Shown here one piece after another: positions 15,662 to 22,527 of a DNA stretch of 34,019 bases (position 1 is its first letter; each line of letters starts with the position of its first letter). The DNA lies in assembly GCA_028706195.1 (NCBI GenBank), contig JAQWBU010000007.1:1-34019 (forward strand). Direction: 5' to 3'. The notes beneath the pieces are model-generated. The model was not told the origin of the DNA and did not search any database. It saw only the letters and a program-made list of their open reading frames with translations. The position numbers and the translations under genes are program-made. Origin of the DNA: Eubacteriales bacterium (GTDB lineage: Bacteria > Bacillota > Clostridia > Saccharofermentanales > DTU023).

Positions 15662-17203
15662 ATGGTGGGCACAACACGTTCCAATAAACATAAGAGATTT
15701 TCTTGTTCAAATAAAATCGCACTGTCCATCGTTGCCTTTTTCATCTTTTTAATTCTCCTGACAGCTGTTGTCCTTATAAGCGGAGAAACAGTTCTTGCTG
15801 CTGACGGTGATGAGGGCAGCATGGCTGCAGCATTTGATCCGCCCTTCAAGCTGCCGGCGGGACTTGCATTTAATGCTCCCGGGCGTCCCCTGCTCTACAG
15901 CCATAATTCTGAAATTCCCCTGGAGATCCCTGCTGCCTCACGTTTAATGCTGCTTCTGATCAGCTCCGAACAAATTACAGCTGATGAGACGATACTTATA
16001 TCAGAAGAGGCGGAAAAACTCGCAACTTTCGAAATGAACACAAATCTTAAGCTTGAGAGCGGTATGACCCTGCCTTACCGCTACCTCATGCTAAGACTGC
16101 TGATGCAAAACTCTGACGCTGCCGCGCTGGCGATTGCCGAACACATCAGCGGCGGCGAGGATGACTTTTTGGAAATAATGCAGCAAAGAGCCTCCGAACT
16201 GGGTATGATCAATACCGAATTTCACACTGTGCTTGTCTCCAAAGCAGAGCGGGAAAACCAGGCTCCTGCTTTTTTCGCAGATCCCTCAATTGACTGGGGC
16301 TCTTTTACTTATGAAAAAAACGAAAATCAGGGATTCCAGGTGATAATAGGTGGCCAGCCGGTGCCGACTATTATTCCTGACTTTCAGGATATGGAAATAC
16401 ATACAGCCAAAATCAACCTAAATGATATGTGTTTACTGGCGCAGGCTTTAAACTCCAGCAGATCAGCGCTGGATTATCTTCGTGTCACCGAACAGCTGGT
16501 TTCTGTGCGCGTGGATAGCGGTGACAGGGTAATACCGATGCGTTCGAATGTTTCCCGCTTATTCACTCTTTCCGAAGGGGACGTTGAAGCTGCTTATCAT
16601 CATCGCTCTGAACGCTTTTCGCTGACTATGAGCTTTGGCCAAAGCGATGGAGAAATCCGCATCACCACTTTGCTGCTATCAGCCAATCAAAGTCCGATGA
16701 TAGACGAAACACTGAAACTCTATGACAGTATTGATCAGTATTACCAGCGCATAGCTCTAACTGAGGCAGGCTCTCCTGTTCCCGGACACAGAGAAAGTAC
16801 AGAAAGCGGAGAGAGCTTTTCTTTGCAATATCTGGACACGGTTTATTATGTTCACCCTAAGGACAACTTTTATCTGAAAGACGATGTCATTTATGTGGGC
16901 AACGCCCCCTATTTCCTGCCTATTCAAAAGGGAAGCATGACCGGTCAGATAATTTTCGAGATGCTGGACGGTACAAGAATACCAGTCCGGGTTGGCCCTG
17001 ATCGTGACATTATTTCATCTAATACTGCTATGGCCAGGCTGGTCAGTCTGCTCTATAATAACGCGAATTTGGGCCGTTTGATTATTGGACTGGCCGTATT
17101 TATCTGCCTCATTCTCATAATTCTTTTAATCAAAGAAATTTATCTATTGCTGTACTGGCGGCGTATGCGGAGACTGGAACGCGCCGGGCACCCTGAAAAA
17201 TAG
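15662..17203 (+). CDS. S11 (DD-carboxypeptidase family) membrane protein lacking catalytic motifs
   Basis: 513 residues: signal-anchor helix (about 18-42), an S11 penicillin-binding-type domain (about 60-345), a beta-rich PBP5_C-like domain (about 385-445), and a C-terminal transmembrane helix (472-497) ending in a basic tail. S11 homology is clear from AAALAIAEHISG, the MQQRASELGM segment and the spacing of the elements. Yet the SxxK motif (usual PASTTK) reads P90-A-A-S-R-L95, the SxN motif (usual SAND) reads Q149-N-S-D, and the KTG position reads S304-E-G. All three active-site motifs are gone, so it should not cleave D-Ala-D-Ala. The ribosome site is AAAGGG, 8 nt before ATG. It diverges from the M28-like gene and its stop is 6 bp from the convergent membrane gene. 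Confidence 0.82.
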   Translation: MVGTTRSNKHKRFSCSNKIALSIVAFFIFLILLTAVVLISGETVLAADGDEGSMAAAFDPPFKLPAGLAFNAPGRPLLYSHNSEIPLEIPAASRLMLLLISSEQITADETILISEEAEKLATFEMNTNLKLESGMTLPYRYLMLRLLMQNSDAAALAIAEHISGGEDDFLEIMQQRASELGMINTEFHTVLVSKAERENQAPAFFADPSIDWGSFTYEKNENQGFQVIIGGQPVPTIIPDFQDMEIHTAKINLNDMCLLAQALNSSRSALDYLRVTEQLVSVRVDSGDRVIPMRSNVSRLFTLSEGDVEAAYHHRSERFSLTMSFGQSDGEIRITTLLLSANQSPMIDETLKLYDSIDQYYQRIALTEAGSPVPGHRESTESGESFSLQYLDTVYYVHPKDNFYLKDDVIYVGNAPYFLPIQKGSMTGQIIFEMLDGTRIPVRVGPDRDIISSNTAMARLVSLLYNNANLGRLIIGLAVFICLILIILLIKEIYLLLYWRRMRRLERAGHPEK

Positions 17204-17209
17204 TTCTGC

Positions 17210-17755
17210 TTATTTCCTGTGAAGCCAGGGTTTGATTCTATCGAAATAAAAAGCTTCATAATTCAAAAGCGCATAGCGATAGGCAAGCAGCACGATCTGG
17301 AAAGCGACAAAAATAATCAGCCAGATCAGCCATGTTTCCAGGTTTAGACGATTTACGATGAAACTGTCCAATCCGACAATCCTGATAACTGCGATCAATA
17401 TAAGACTCATTAAGCTGTGACTGATAAGGTATTGTAAAAATTTGGACAAGCCGCTCCGGTAAAGCCGGAGTATTATGAGTGGCAAAGGTCCTGCAAAGAT
17501 GGCAAAGGCGAGAGCGTGAATAACACCGGGATACATCAGACTTAAGACACTGATACCAAGTGCAAGCAGAACAGCTCCGCTGATCCGAAGTTCAAAGTAA
17601 GCTGTTGCTACTATGAGAGAAGCCAGGAATAGTAAAAAGAGGCGGCCTGTTGGCAGGACACCTGAGAGGATAACGAAAATCCAGCCCAAAGCCATTAAAA
17701 TTCCGCTTAAGGCGATTGTGTAAGAGGATCGTGAAGATTTATTATCAGGTGGCAT
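17210..17755 (-). CDS. Six-helix integral membrane protein, function unknown
   Basis: I do not recognise a named family with certainty. The 181-residue protein is almost wholly hydrophobic, with about six membrane segments near residues 13-35, 37-55, 57-76, 78-98, 105-127 and 140-165, and short basic ends. A Pro-Thr-Gly-Arg motif (PTGRLFLL) follows the first helix. Size and helix number resemble small ECF-transporter S components, but no substrate signature is seen. The ATG at 17755 has no good ribosome site (the region reads GAGCATTAATT), so the start is uncertain or translation is weak. It is 48 bp after the J-domain gene in the same direction and converges with the S11-like gene. Confidence 0.7.
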   Translation of the reverse strand: MPPDNKSSRSSYTIALSGILMALGWIFVILSGVLPTGRLFLLFLASLIVATAYFELRISGAVLLALGISVLSLMYPGVIHALAFAIFAGPLPLIILRLYRSGLSKFLQYLISHSLMSLILIAVIRIVGLDSFIVNRLNLETWLIWLIIFVAFQIVLLAYRYALLNYEAFYFDRIKPWLHRK

Positions 17756-17803
17756 AATTAATGCTCGAACATTTCAATAAATAAGTGAAAACAAAAGCCG
17801 GAT

Positions 17804-18196
17804 TTAGCAACAAAGGCAAAGATCGCCGCCCATGCATTCGCAACAGGAGTCCGCACAACATAGACAGGTCAGCTGCTCACAGCAACCAGTGCCAGAGGAG
17901 CGGTAATAGGGCGATTGATTTTGTGGCTGTTGTTGATAAAAAGGACCCTGATAGCTGCCATAAGGGTTCTGATAAGGCGGTCTCTGGTATGGGCCCCTCT
18001 GCTGCTGACCACCTTTAGTTAACTGGTCGTAGGCGTTGTTGACTTCCTTCATCTTCTCCTCAGCCAGTTCTTTCATATTAGGATCCTGATATTTGTCCGG
18101 GTGATATTTCTTGGTTTGCTCGAGATAAGCATCACGGATTTCTTTCTCCGTGGCTCCGGGCCTGACACCTAAAACATCGTATGGATCTTTTGCCAT
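17804..18196 (-). CDS. Small J-domain protein with cysteine-rich C-terminus
   Basis: 130 residues. The J domain (1-65) has an intact HPD at 32-34 and is followed by a Gln/Pro/Tyr-rich linker (about 65-100). A cysteine-rich tail (about 103-130) starts GTGCCEQLTCLCC and ends GGDLCLCC, with more than ten Cys in 28 residues. It is not DnaJ itself: it has no Gly/Phe region or CxxCxGxG fingers. The J domain should recruit DnaK, while the Cys tail may bind metal or a cluster, or anchor to a membrane if acylated (inference). The ribosome site GGAG is 7 nt before ATG. It lies 29 bp after the DUF5685 gene, and in my recollection this pairing recurs in Clostridia. Confidence 0.85.
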   Translation of the reverse strand: MAKDPYDVLGVRPGATEKEIRDAYLEQTKKYHPDKYQDPNMKELAEEKMKEVNNAYDQLTKGGQQQRGPYQRPPYQNPYGSYQGPFYQQQPQNQSPYYRSSGTGCCEQLTCLCCADSCCECMGGDLCLCC

Positions 18197-18225
18197 TTCA
18201 TATCTCCAATATCAACTTGAATCTG

Positions 18226-19077
18226 CTATAAGCGAGGCAGTTCTACACCGGCCAAAATACGTTCTCGGGTTCGACTCAAACCAATGGTGGCAACATTTCC
18301 TACGATAGCGCCATCGCGCTGATAAGGCAGGAGAGCCAGGAGCCGATCAACTTCTTCTTCGCATTCTTTGAGCTTTTCCTCTACAAATATCCGGCTGTCC
18401 GGCTCGGAAAATTTCAGCAGGGGATTCCATTGCTTATTATGAAGATCGTCTTCCCTATCGTCAAATGCATCCATCAGATAAATCCATTTCCCCAGAGCAA
18501 AGCCAACCTCCGGCAGCACTCTGATCAACATGTCGCGATCGGGATGATCCAGCAGCCTGGCACCCTCGGCAAAAAGCTCCGCCAAAAGTCGGCCAAAGAT
18601 GTCCGCCGCAGAGGGATCATAGTCGCCTTTTTCAATATCATTCAGTTCGCGCAATGAAGCTGCGATATTCGCAGACAAGTCCGGATAGAGTCTGCTTGCT
18701 TTTCTCCCTGATCGCCTGAGTAAAAGGCTTTGCGCCCGACCCAGAAATGGTCTTTCGTCCCGTGCGTTATCAAGAGCGGAATAGTAGGCAAGAATGATGC
18801 TGCTGTCCGCAGCAAAGTCAAGCGCTGCATGGTGCTTGCTGATCGGCTTCTTCTTAAGGGGGTTTAAAACACAGCCCTCCTGCACGATCTCACTATCTTC
18901 AAGGGATAACGACAAAAGAAGCAGCGCCAGAAAAGTCATGTCGTAAGTGACGACACTGCGTTGCAGATTACCATAACGTTCCTTTATGGTTTTGCATAAA
19001 CCACAATAAACAGAACGATAGCGGGTAAAATCACGCATCAATAATAATTCTTTTTCCGGCCGAACATAACCAAACAT
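18226..19077 (-). CDS. DUF5685 family protein
   Basis: 283-residue, largely alpha-helical protein of the DUF5685 family, recognised from MFGYVRPEKE at the N-terminus, VYCGLCKT (C25, C28), the GCVLNPLKKKP segment (C69) followed by H82-H83, and KWIYLMDAFDDREDD near residue 198-211. No function is established. Two Asp motifs, D103-x3-D107 and D203-x3-D207, are about 100 residues apart, a pattern and size like squalene/phytoene synthases; this is my inference. The conserved Cys/His residues could bind a metal. ATG 19077 follows AGGAT. It is first in a unit with the J-domain Cys-rich gene (29-bp gap) and diverges from glnS. Confidence 0.82.
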   Translation of the reverse strand: MFGYVRPEKELLLMRDFTRYRSVYCGLCKTIKERYGNLQRSVVTYDMTFLALLLLSLSLEDSEIVQEGCVLNPLKKKPISKHHAALDFAADSSIILAYYSALDNARDERPFLGRAQSLLLRRSGRKASRLYPDLSANIAASLRELNDIEKGDYDPSAADIFGRLLAELFAEGARLLDHPDRDMLIRVLPEVGFALGKWIYLMDAFDDREDDLHNKQWNPLLKFSEPDSRIFVEEKLKECEEEVDRLLALLPYQRDGAIVGNVATIGLSRTRERILAGVELPRL

Positions 19078-19108
19078 AATGATCCTGACTGAGATTTAAA
19101 GCGTGTAA

Positions 19109-19137
19109 TAGTCAGCTTATTCATTGCATGGTATCAT
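19109..19137 (+). promoter_or_regulatory. Candidate glnS promoter
   Basis: TAGTCA (19109-19114, 4 of 6 to TTGACA), a 17-bp spacer, then TATCAT (19132-19137), preceded by TGG, which makes an extended -10. It lies about 50 bp before the glnS start in the 109-bp divergent gap with the DUF5685 gene. Confidence 0.45.
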
Positions 19138-19186
19138 GAACAGGCTCAAATAACTAACATTTAATACTACAAGGAAGTGAATTTTT

Positions 19187-20926
19187 ATGACAAAAAACGA
19201 CGCAGGCTTCAGCTTTCCGACTAGCGATTTTGGTATCACACCGGCAGAAGAAGTCACCACTGATAATGAATTGTCACACTTCATTATCGACGCGATAGAT
19301 GAAGACATGGCAGAAGGCGGCCGCACTGAGGGTATGACCGTGCACACGAGATTCCCGCCTGAGCCCAATGGTTTACTCCATATCGGGCATGCTAAGGCCA
19401 TTGTGATCAACTTTGGTTTGGCAGAACGCTATCAGGGCTTATGCAACCTGCGCATGGACGACACCAACCCTGCTAAAGAAGAAGAGGCCTTTGTCAAGGC
19501 GATCAAAAAAGATATTCACTGGCTGGGGTATGACTGGGAGGACCGATTCTACCACGCTTCCGACTATTTCGAGCAAATGTATCTTTTTGCTGAAGAATTG
19601 ATCGAAAAGGATTTGGCTTTCGTCTGTGAGCAGACTGCAGAAGAGATACGCACAGCGCGCGGGACTCTGACCGAGCCGGGTGAGGAAAGTCCCTGGCGTT
19701 ATCGGCCCAAGGAAGAGAGCCTAGATCTGTTCCGGCGCATGAGAGCAAGAGAATTTCCGGATGGCGCAATGACGCTGCGCGCTAAAATCGACATGAGCTC
19801 GGGAAACATGAATATGCGCGATCCGGTAATTTACCGCATCAGCCATATGGATCACCACCGCACCGGTAATGAATGGTGCATCTACCCTATGTATGATTTT
19901 GCCCATCCGCTGAGTGATGCTTTAGAACACATAACTCATTCTCTCTGTTCCTTGGAATTTGAAGACCACCGCCCGCTTTATGACTGGGTAATCAATAATA
20001 CTTCAGTACCTTCAAAACCACGACAGATTGAATTCGCCCGGCTTAACCTGACCAATACGGTCATGAGCAAACGCAAGCTGCGCCATATAATTGAAAACGG
20101 TGTAGTTGATCGCTGGGATGATCCCAGACTTCCCACGCTCTGCGGCCTTCGTCGCCGCGGTTATACTCCGCGCTCGATCAGAGATTTTTGTGAACGGATC
20201 GGTGTTTCAAAAGTCGACAGCATTGTTGACATGGCCTTCCTCGAGCATTGTTTGCGTGAAGATCTGAATGAAAGAGCTCCACGTGCTATGGCCGTGCTGG
20301 ATCCAATTCCGCTGACAATCAGCAATTATCCTGAGGGGAAATCGGAAACACTGATGATGGATAATCTGCCGAGAAATCCTGAAGCCGGTCAGCACGAAAT
20401 TAGTTTCTCCCGTCATCTCTGGATTGAACGTGACGACTTTATGGAGGATCCTCCCAAAAAATATTTCCGTCTCTTCCCCGGTAACCACGTAAGACTGGCG
20501 AATGCCTATATAGTTGAATGCACCGGTTTTAAAAAGGACGAGAACGGCGAAATTATTGAAGTTTTTGCTGAATACAACCCGGAAACAAAGGGAGGGTCTG
20601 CGCCTGAAGGGCAAAAGGTGCGTGGTACCATCCACTGGTTAGATCAGGCTACAGCAATGGATGCGGAAATTCGCCTCTACAACAAACTCTTCACAGTTGA
20701 AGAACCGGAAAAGGAAGCCGAAAACTATCTTGAGCTGGTCAATCCCAGATCACTGGAAGTACTGCAGGCAAAGGTTGAACCTTCCTTGGCTGAGGAGGTT
20801 TCACCTATCGGTTACCAGTTTATGCGCAACGGCTACTTTATCCACGACTCACAGGATTCTACACCTGAAAACCTCGTTTTCAATCGCTCGGTAGCCTTGA
20901 AGGATTCTTACAAACCACCGCAATAA
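19187..20926 (+). CDS. glnS: Glutaminyl-tRNA synthetase
   Basis: Class I aminoacyl-tRNA synthetase charging tRNA-Gln with glutamine. It has 579 residues: Rossmann domain with RFPPEPNGLLHIGHAKAI (HIGH at 65-68), the CIYPMYDFAHPLSDALE segment that distinguishes GlnRS from GluRS, the KMSKS loop as VMSKRKL (about 292-298), and two C-terminal beta-barrel anticodon-binding domains. It carries about 25 more N-terminal residues than the E. coli enzyme. Its ATG follows AAGGA. GlnRS is present in only part of the Bacillota, others using GatCAB; whether GatCAB coexists here cannot be seen. No T-box is apparent upstream. Confidence 0.97.
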   Translation: MTKNDAGFSFPTSDFGITPAEEVTTDNELSHFIIDAIDEDMAEGGRTEGMTVHTRFPPEPNGLLHIGHAKAIVINFGLAERYQGLCNLRMDDTNPAKEEEAFVKAIKKDIHWLGYDWEDRFYHASDYFEQMYLFAEELIEKDLAFVCEQTAEEIRTARGTLTEPGEESPWRYRPKEESLDLFRRMRAREFPDGAMTLRAKIDMSSGNMNMRDPVIYRISHMDHHRTGNEWCIYPMYDFAHPLSDALEHITHSLCSLEFEDHRPLYDWVINNTSVPSKPRQIEFARLNLTNTVMSKRKLRHIIENGVVDRWDDPRLPTLCGLRRRGYTPRSIRDFCERIGVSKVDSIVDMAFLEHCLREDLNERAPRAMAVLDPIPLTISNYPEGKSETLMMDNLPRNPEAGQHEISFSRHLWIERDDFMEDPPKKYFRLFPGNHVRLANAYIVECTGFKKDENGEIIEVFAEYNPETKGGSAPEGQKVRGTIHWLDQATAMDAEIRLYNKLFTVEEPEKEAENYLELVNPRSLEVLQAKVEPSLAEEVSPIGYQFMRNGYFIHDSQDSTPENLVFNRSVALKDSYKPPQ

Positions 20927-20945
20927 ATTGCGACTTCTAAAACGC

Positions 20946-20975
20946 TTGACAAGGTATTGTGTTCTGTCCTACACT
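20946..20975 (+). promoter_or_regulatory. Promoter of the tRNA-Ala gene
   Basis: A perfect -35 TTGACA (20946-20951), an 18-bp spacer, and TACACT (20970-20975, 4 of 6 matches) lie 42 bp before the mature tRNA 5' end. The box starts only 19 bp after the glnS stop, and no terminator lies between them. Confidence 0.7.
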
Positions 20976-21017
20976 GTAGTTCGCTTGATCAGAATTTTCG
21001 CTGGCAGCAGCAGCCGT

Positions 21018-21093
<76 letters not shown>

Positions 21094-21094
21094 C

Positions 21095-21133
21095 AGGCCC
21101 TGTATCACCTCATTTGAGTGACAGGGCCTTTTT
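21095..21133 (+). terminator. Rho-independent terminator of tRNA-Ala
   Basis: AGGCCCTGT (21095-21103) pairs perfectly with ACAGGGCCT (21121-21129), with a further CAC/GTG match inside, and the stem runs into five T (21129-21133). It begins 1 nt after the CCA end, and probably also ends any read-through from glnS. Confidence 0.92.
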
Positions 21134-21157
21134 GTCATAAAACATTAGAGGGACTTT

Positions 21158-22372
21158 ATGGATCTGCAGGAATTAAAAATAACAGCGCAGGACGGCAATG
21201 AAGCGGAGGAGCGAAAATCTCAAGGGATAAAAGCTGCGGTACTAGGGATCATTCTTAATCTTCTTTTGGCTATCAGTAAAATTATCGCCGGTTATTTATC
21301 AGGCAGTGTAGCTATTAGCGCAGATGGCTGGAACAATGTTTCTGATGCGTTTTCTTCTATCGTTACTATGTTATCTTTTGCCTATTCCAGTAAGCCGGCA
21401 GACAAAGAACATCCTTTTGGGCATGCCAGAGCAGAATATATCGCTTCCTCAATTATAGCCCTGGGTATGCTGATTGTCGGCTTAAGCTTGGGGCGTCAGT
21501 CTATTGAGAGAATCATCAGTCCTCAGGATCTGGATTTCGGCATTATGTCATATCTATCTCTGGGCATCTCCATCGCTGTCAAGGGCTTTTTATATTTTTA
21601 CTATAATGCGCGGGCTAAACGTTTGAGTTCACCTGCCATGCGTGCCAGCGCCAAGGACAGTCTGGCAGATGTAATTTCCACGTTGGCAGTACTGTTGTCT
21701 ACGATTCTCTTTGCAGTCGGAGGTATCAATATCGATGGCCTGACAGGTTTGATGGTCAGTGTATTCATCTTGTGGTCCGCAATTGGCATCATGCGAAATA
21801 TGGTCAACCGCCTCATGGGCTCCCCTCCTTCAAATGAATTGAAGCAACTGATTATTGACGAAATTATGGAAACAGATCCTGGTATTTTGGGTGTGCATGA
21901 TCTCTTGCTGCACGATTATGGACCGGGGAATATGCATGCATCTGCTCACGTCGAAATAGACAGTAAAATGACATTCGTTGCGGCGCATCTCTTGCTTGAT
22001 CGCATTGAAAGCAAGTTTTACGAGGACTATGGTTTGGAGATCGTCCTGCACGGGGATCCGACCGCTTTAAAAGATCCGCTTAACGGAAAACTGGTGGAAA
22101 TGCTTCAAGAAACGGCGCACAAAATTGACCCCGCAGTTGATGTGCATGATCTGCAGCAATTTGAGACTGCGGACGAACATATTCTCGCCTTTGACGTATC
22201 TTTGCCGGACAATGTCATGCTAAGCGATGAAGAGATCCGCTATCAATTTCGCACAGCTTTCCAGAAAAACTATCCGGAGCTTACGCTGATCATCGCTATC
22301 GAGCGTGCTTATCAGACCAGCAGTAAAGAGCAAATCAGCGACAAAATTGATAAAATTATTGATGAAGCATAA
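21158..22372 (+). CDS. Cation diffusion facilitator (CDF) metal exporter, probably Mn-type
   Basis: 404-residue CDF transporter with about six membrane helices (25-200), exporting divalent metal in exchange for protons. The transport site reads N59-x3-D63 in TM2 (DGWNNVSD) and D166-x3-D170 in TM5 (KDSLAD). Zinc exporters have HxxxD, and the N/D-D-D set is what is described for MntE-type manganese exporters, so Mn(II) or Fe(II) is the likely substrate (inference). The HPFGHARAEY loop (about 85-94) is conserved. It is longer than the usual 300 residues because two ferredoxin-like C-terminal domains seem to follow in tandem (about 210-290 and 300-385). The ribosome site is GAGGG, about 6 nt before ATG. 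The following 155 bp shows no gene or confident promoter. Confidence 0.9.
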   Translation: MDLQELKITAQDGNEAEERKSQGIKAAVLGIILNLLLAISKIIAGYLSGSVAISADGWNNVSDAFSSIVTMLSFAYSSKPADKEHPFGHARAEYIASSIIALGMLIVGLSLGRQSIERIISPQDLDFGIMSYLSLGISIAVKGFLYFYYNARAKRLSSPAMRASAKDSLADVISTLAVLLSTILFAVGGINIDGLTGLMVSVFILWSAIGIMRNMVNRLMGSPPSNELKQLIIDEIMETDPGILGVHDLLLHDYGPGNMHASAHVEIDSKMTFVAAHLLLDRIESKFYEDYGLEIVLHGDPTALKDPLNGKLVEMLQETAHKIDPAVDVHDLQQFETADEHILAFDVSLPDNVMLSDEEIRYQFRTAFQKNYPELTLIIAIERAYQTSSKEQISDKIDKIIDEA

Positions 22373-22527
22373 ACAAGCTGTCACCGGCTAAGCCACGTAA
22401 GTCATATCCATCCCCACTGTTCTCTCATAGACTTTCTCTGCTAATTGAATACAACAATGTCTTTTGTTAAGCTTAAGCAGAGGGGTAATTTTCATATATT
22501 CTTTTACTTGCAAAGAGAGGTATTTGT

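Noticed and set aside
22373-22527. Promoter for iorA (TTGAAT near 22445 with TAAGCT)
   Set aside because: The -10 match is only 3 of 6, and other placements were no better; not strong enough to annotate.
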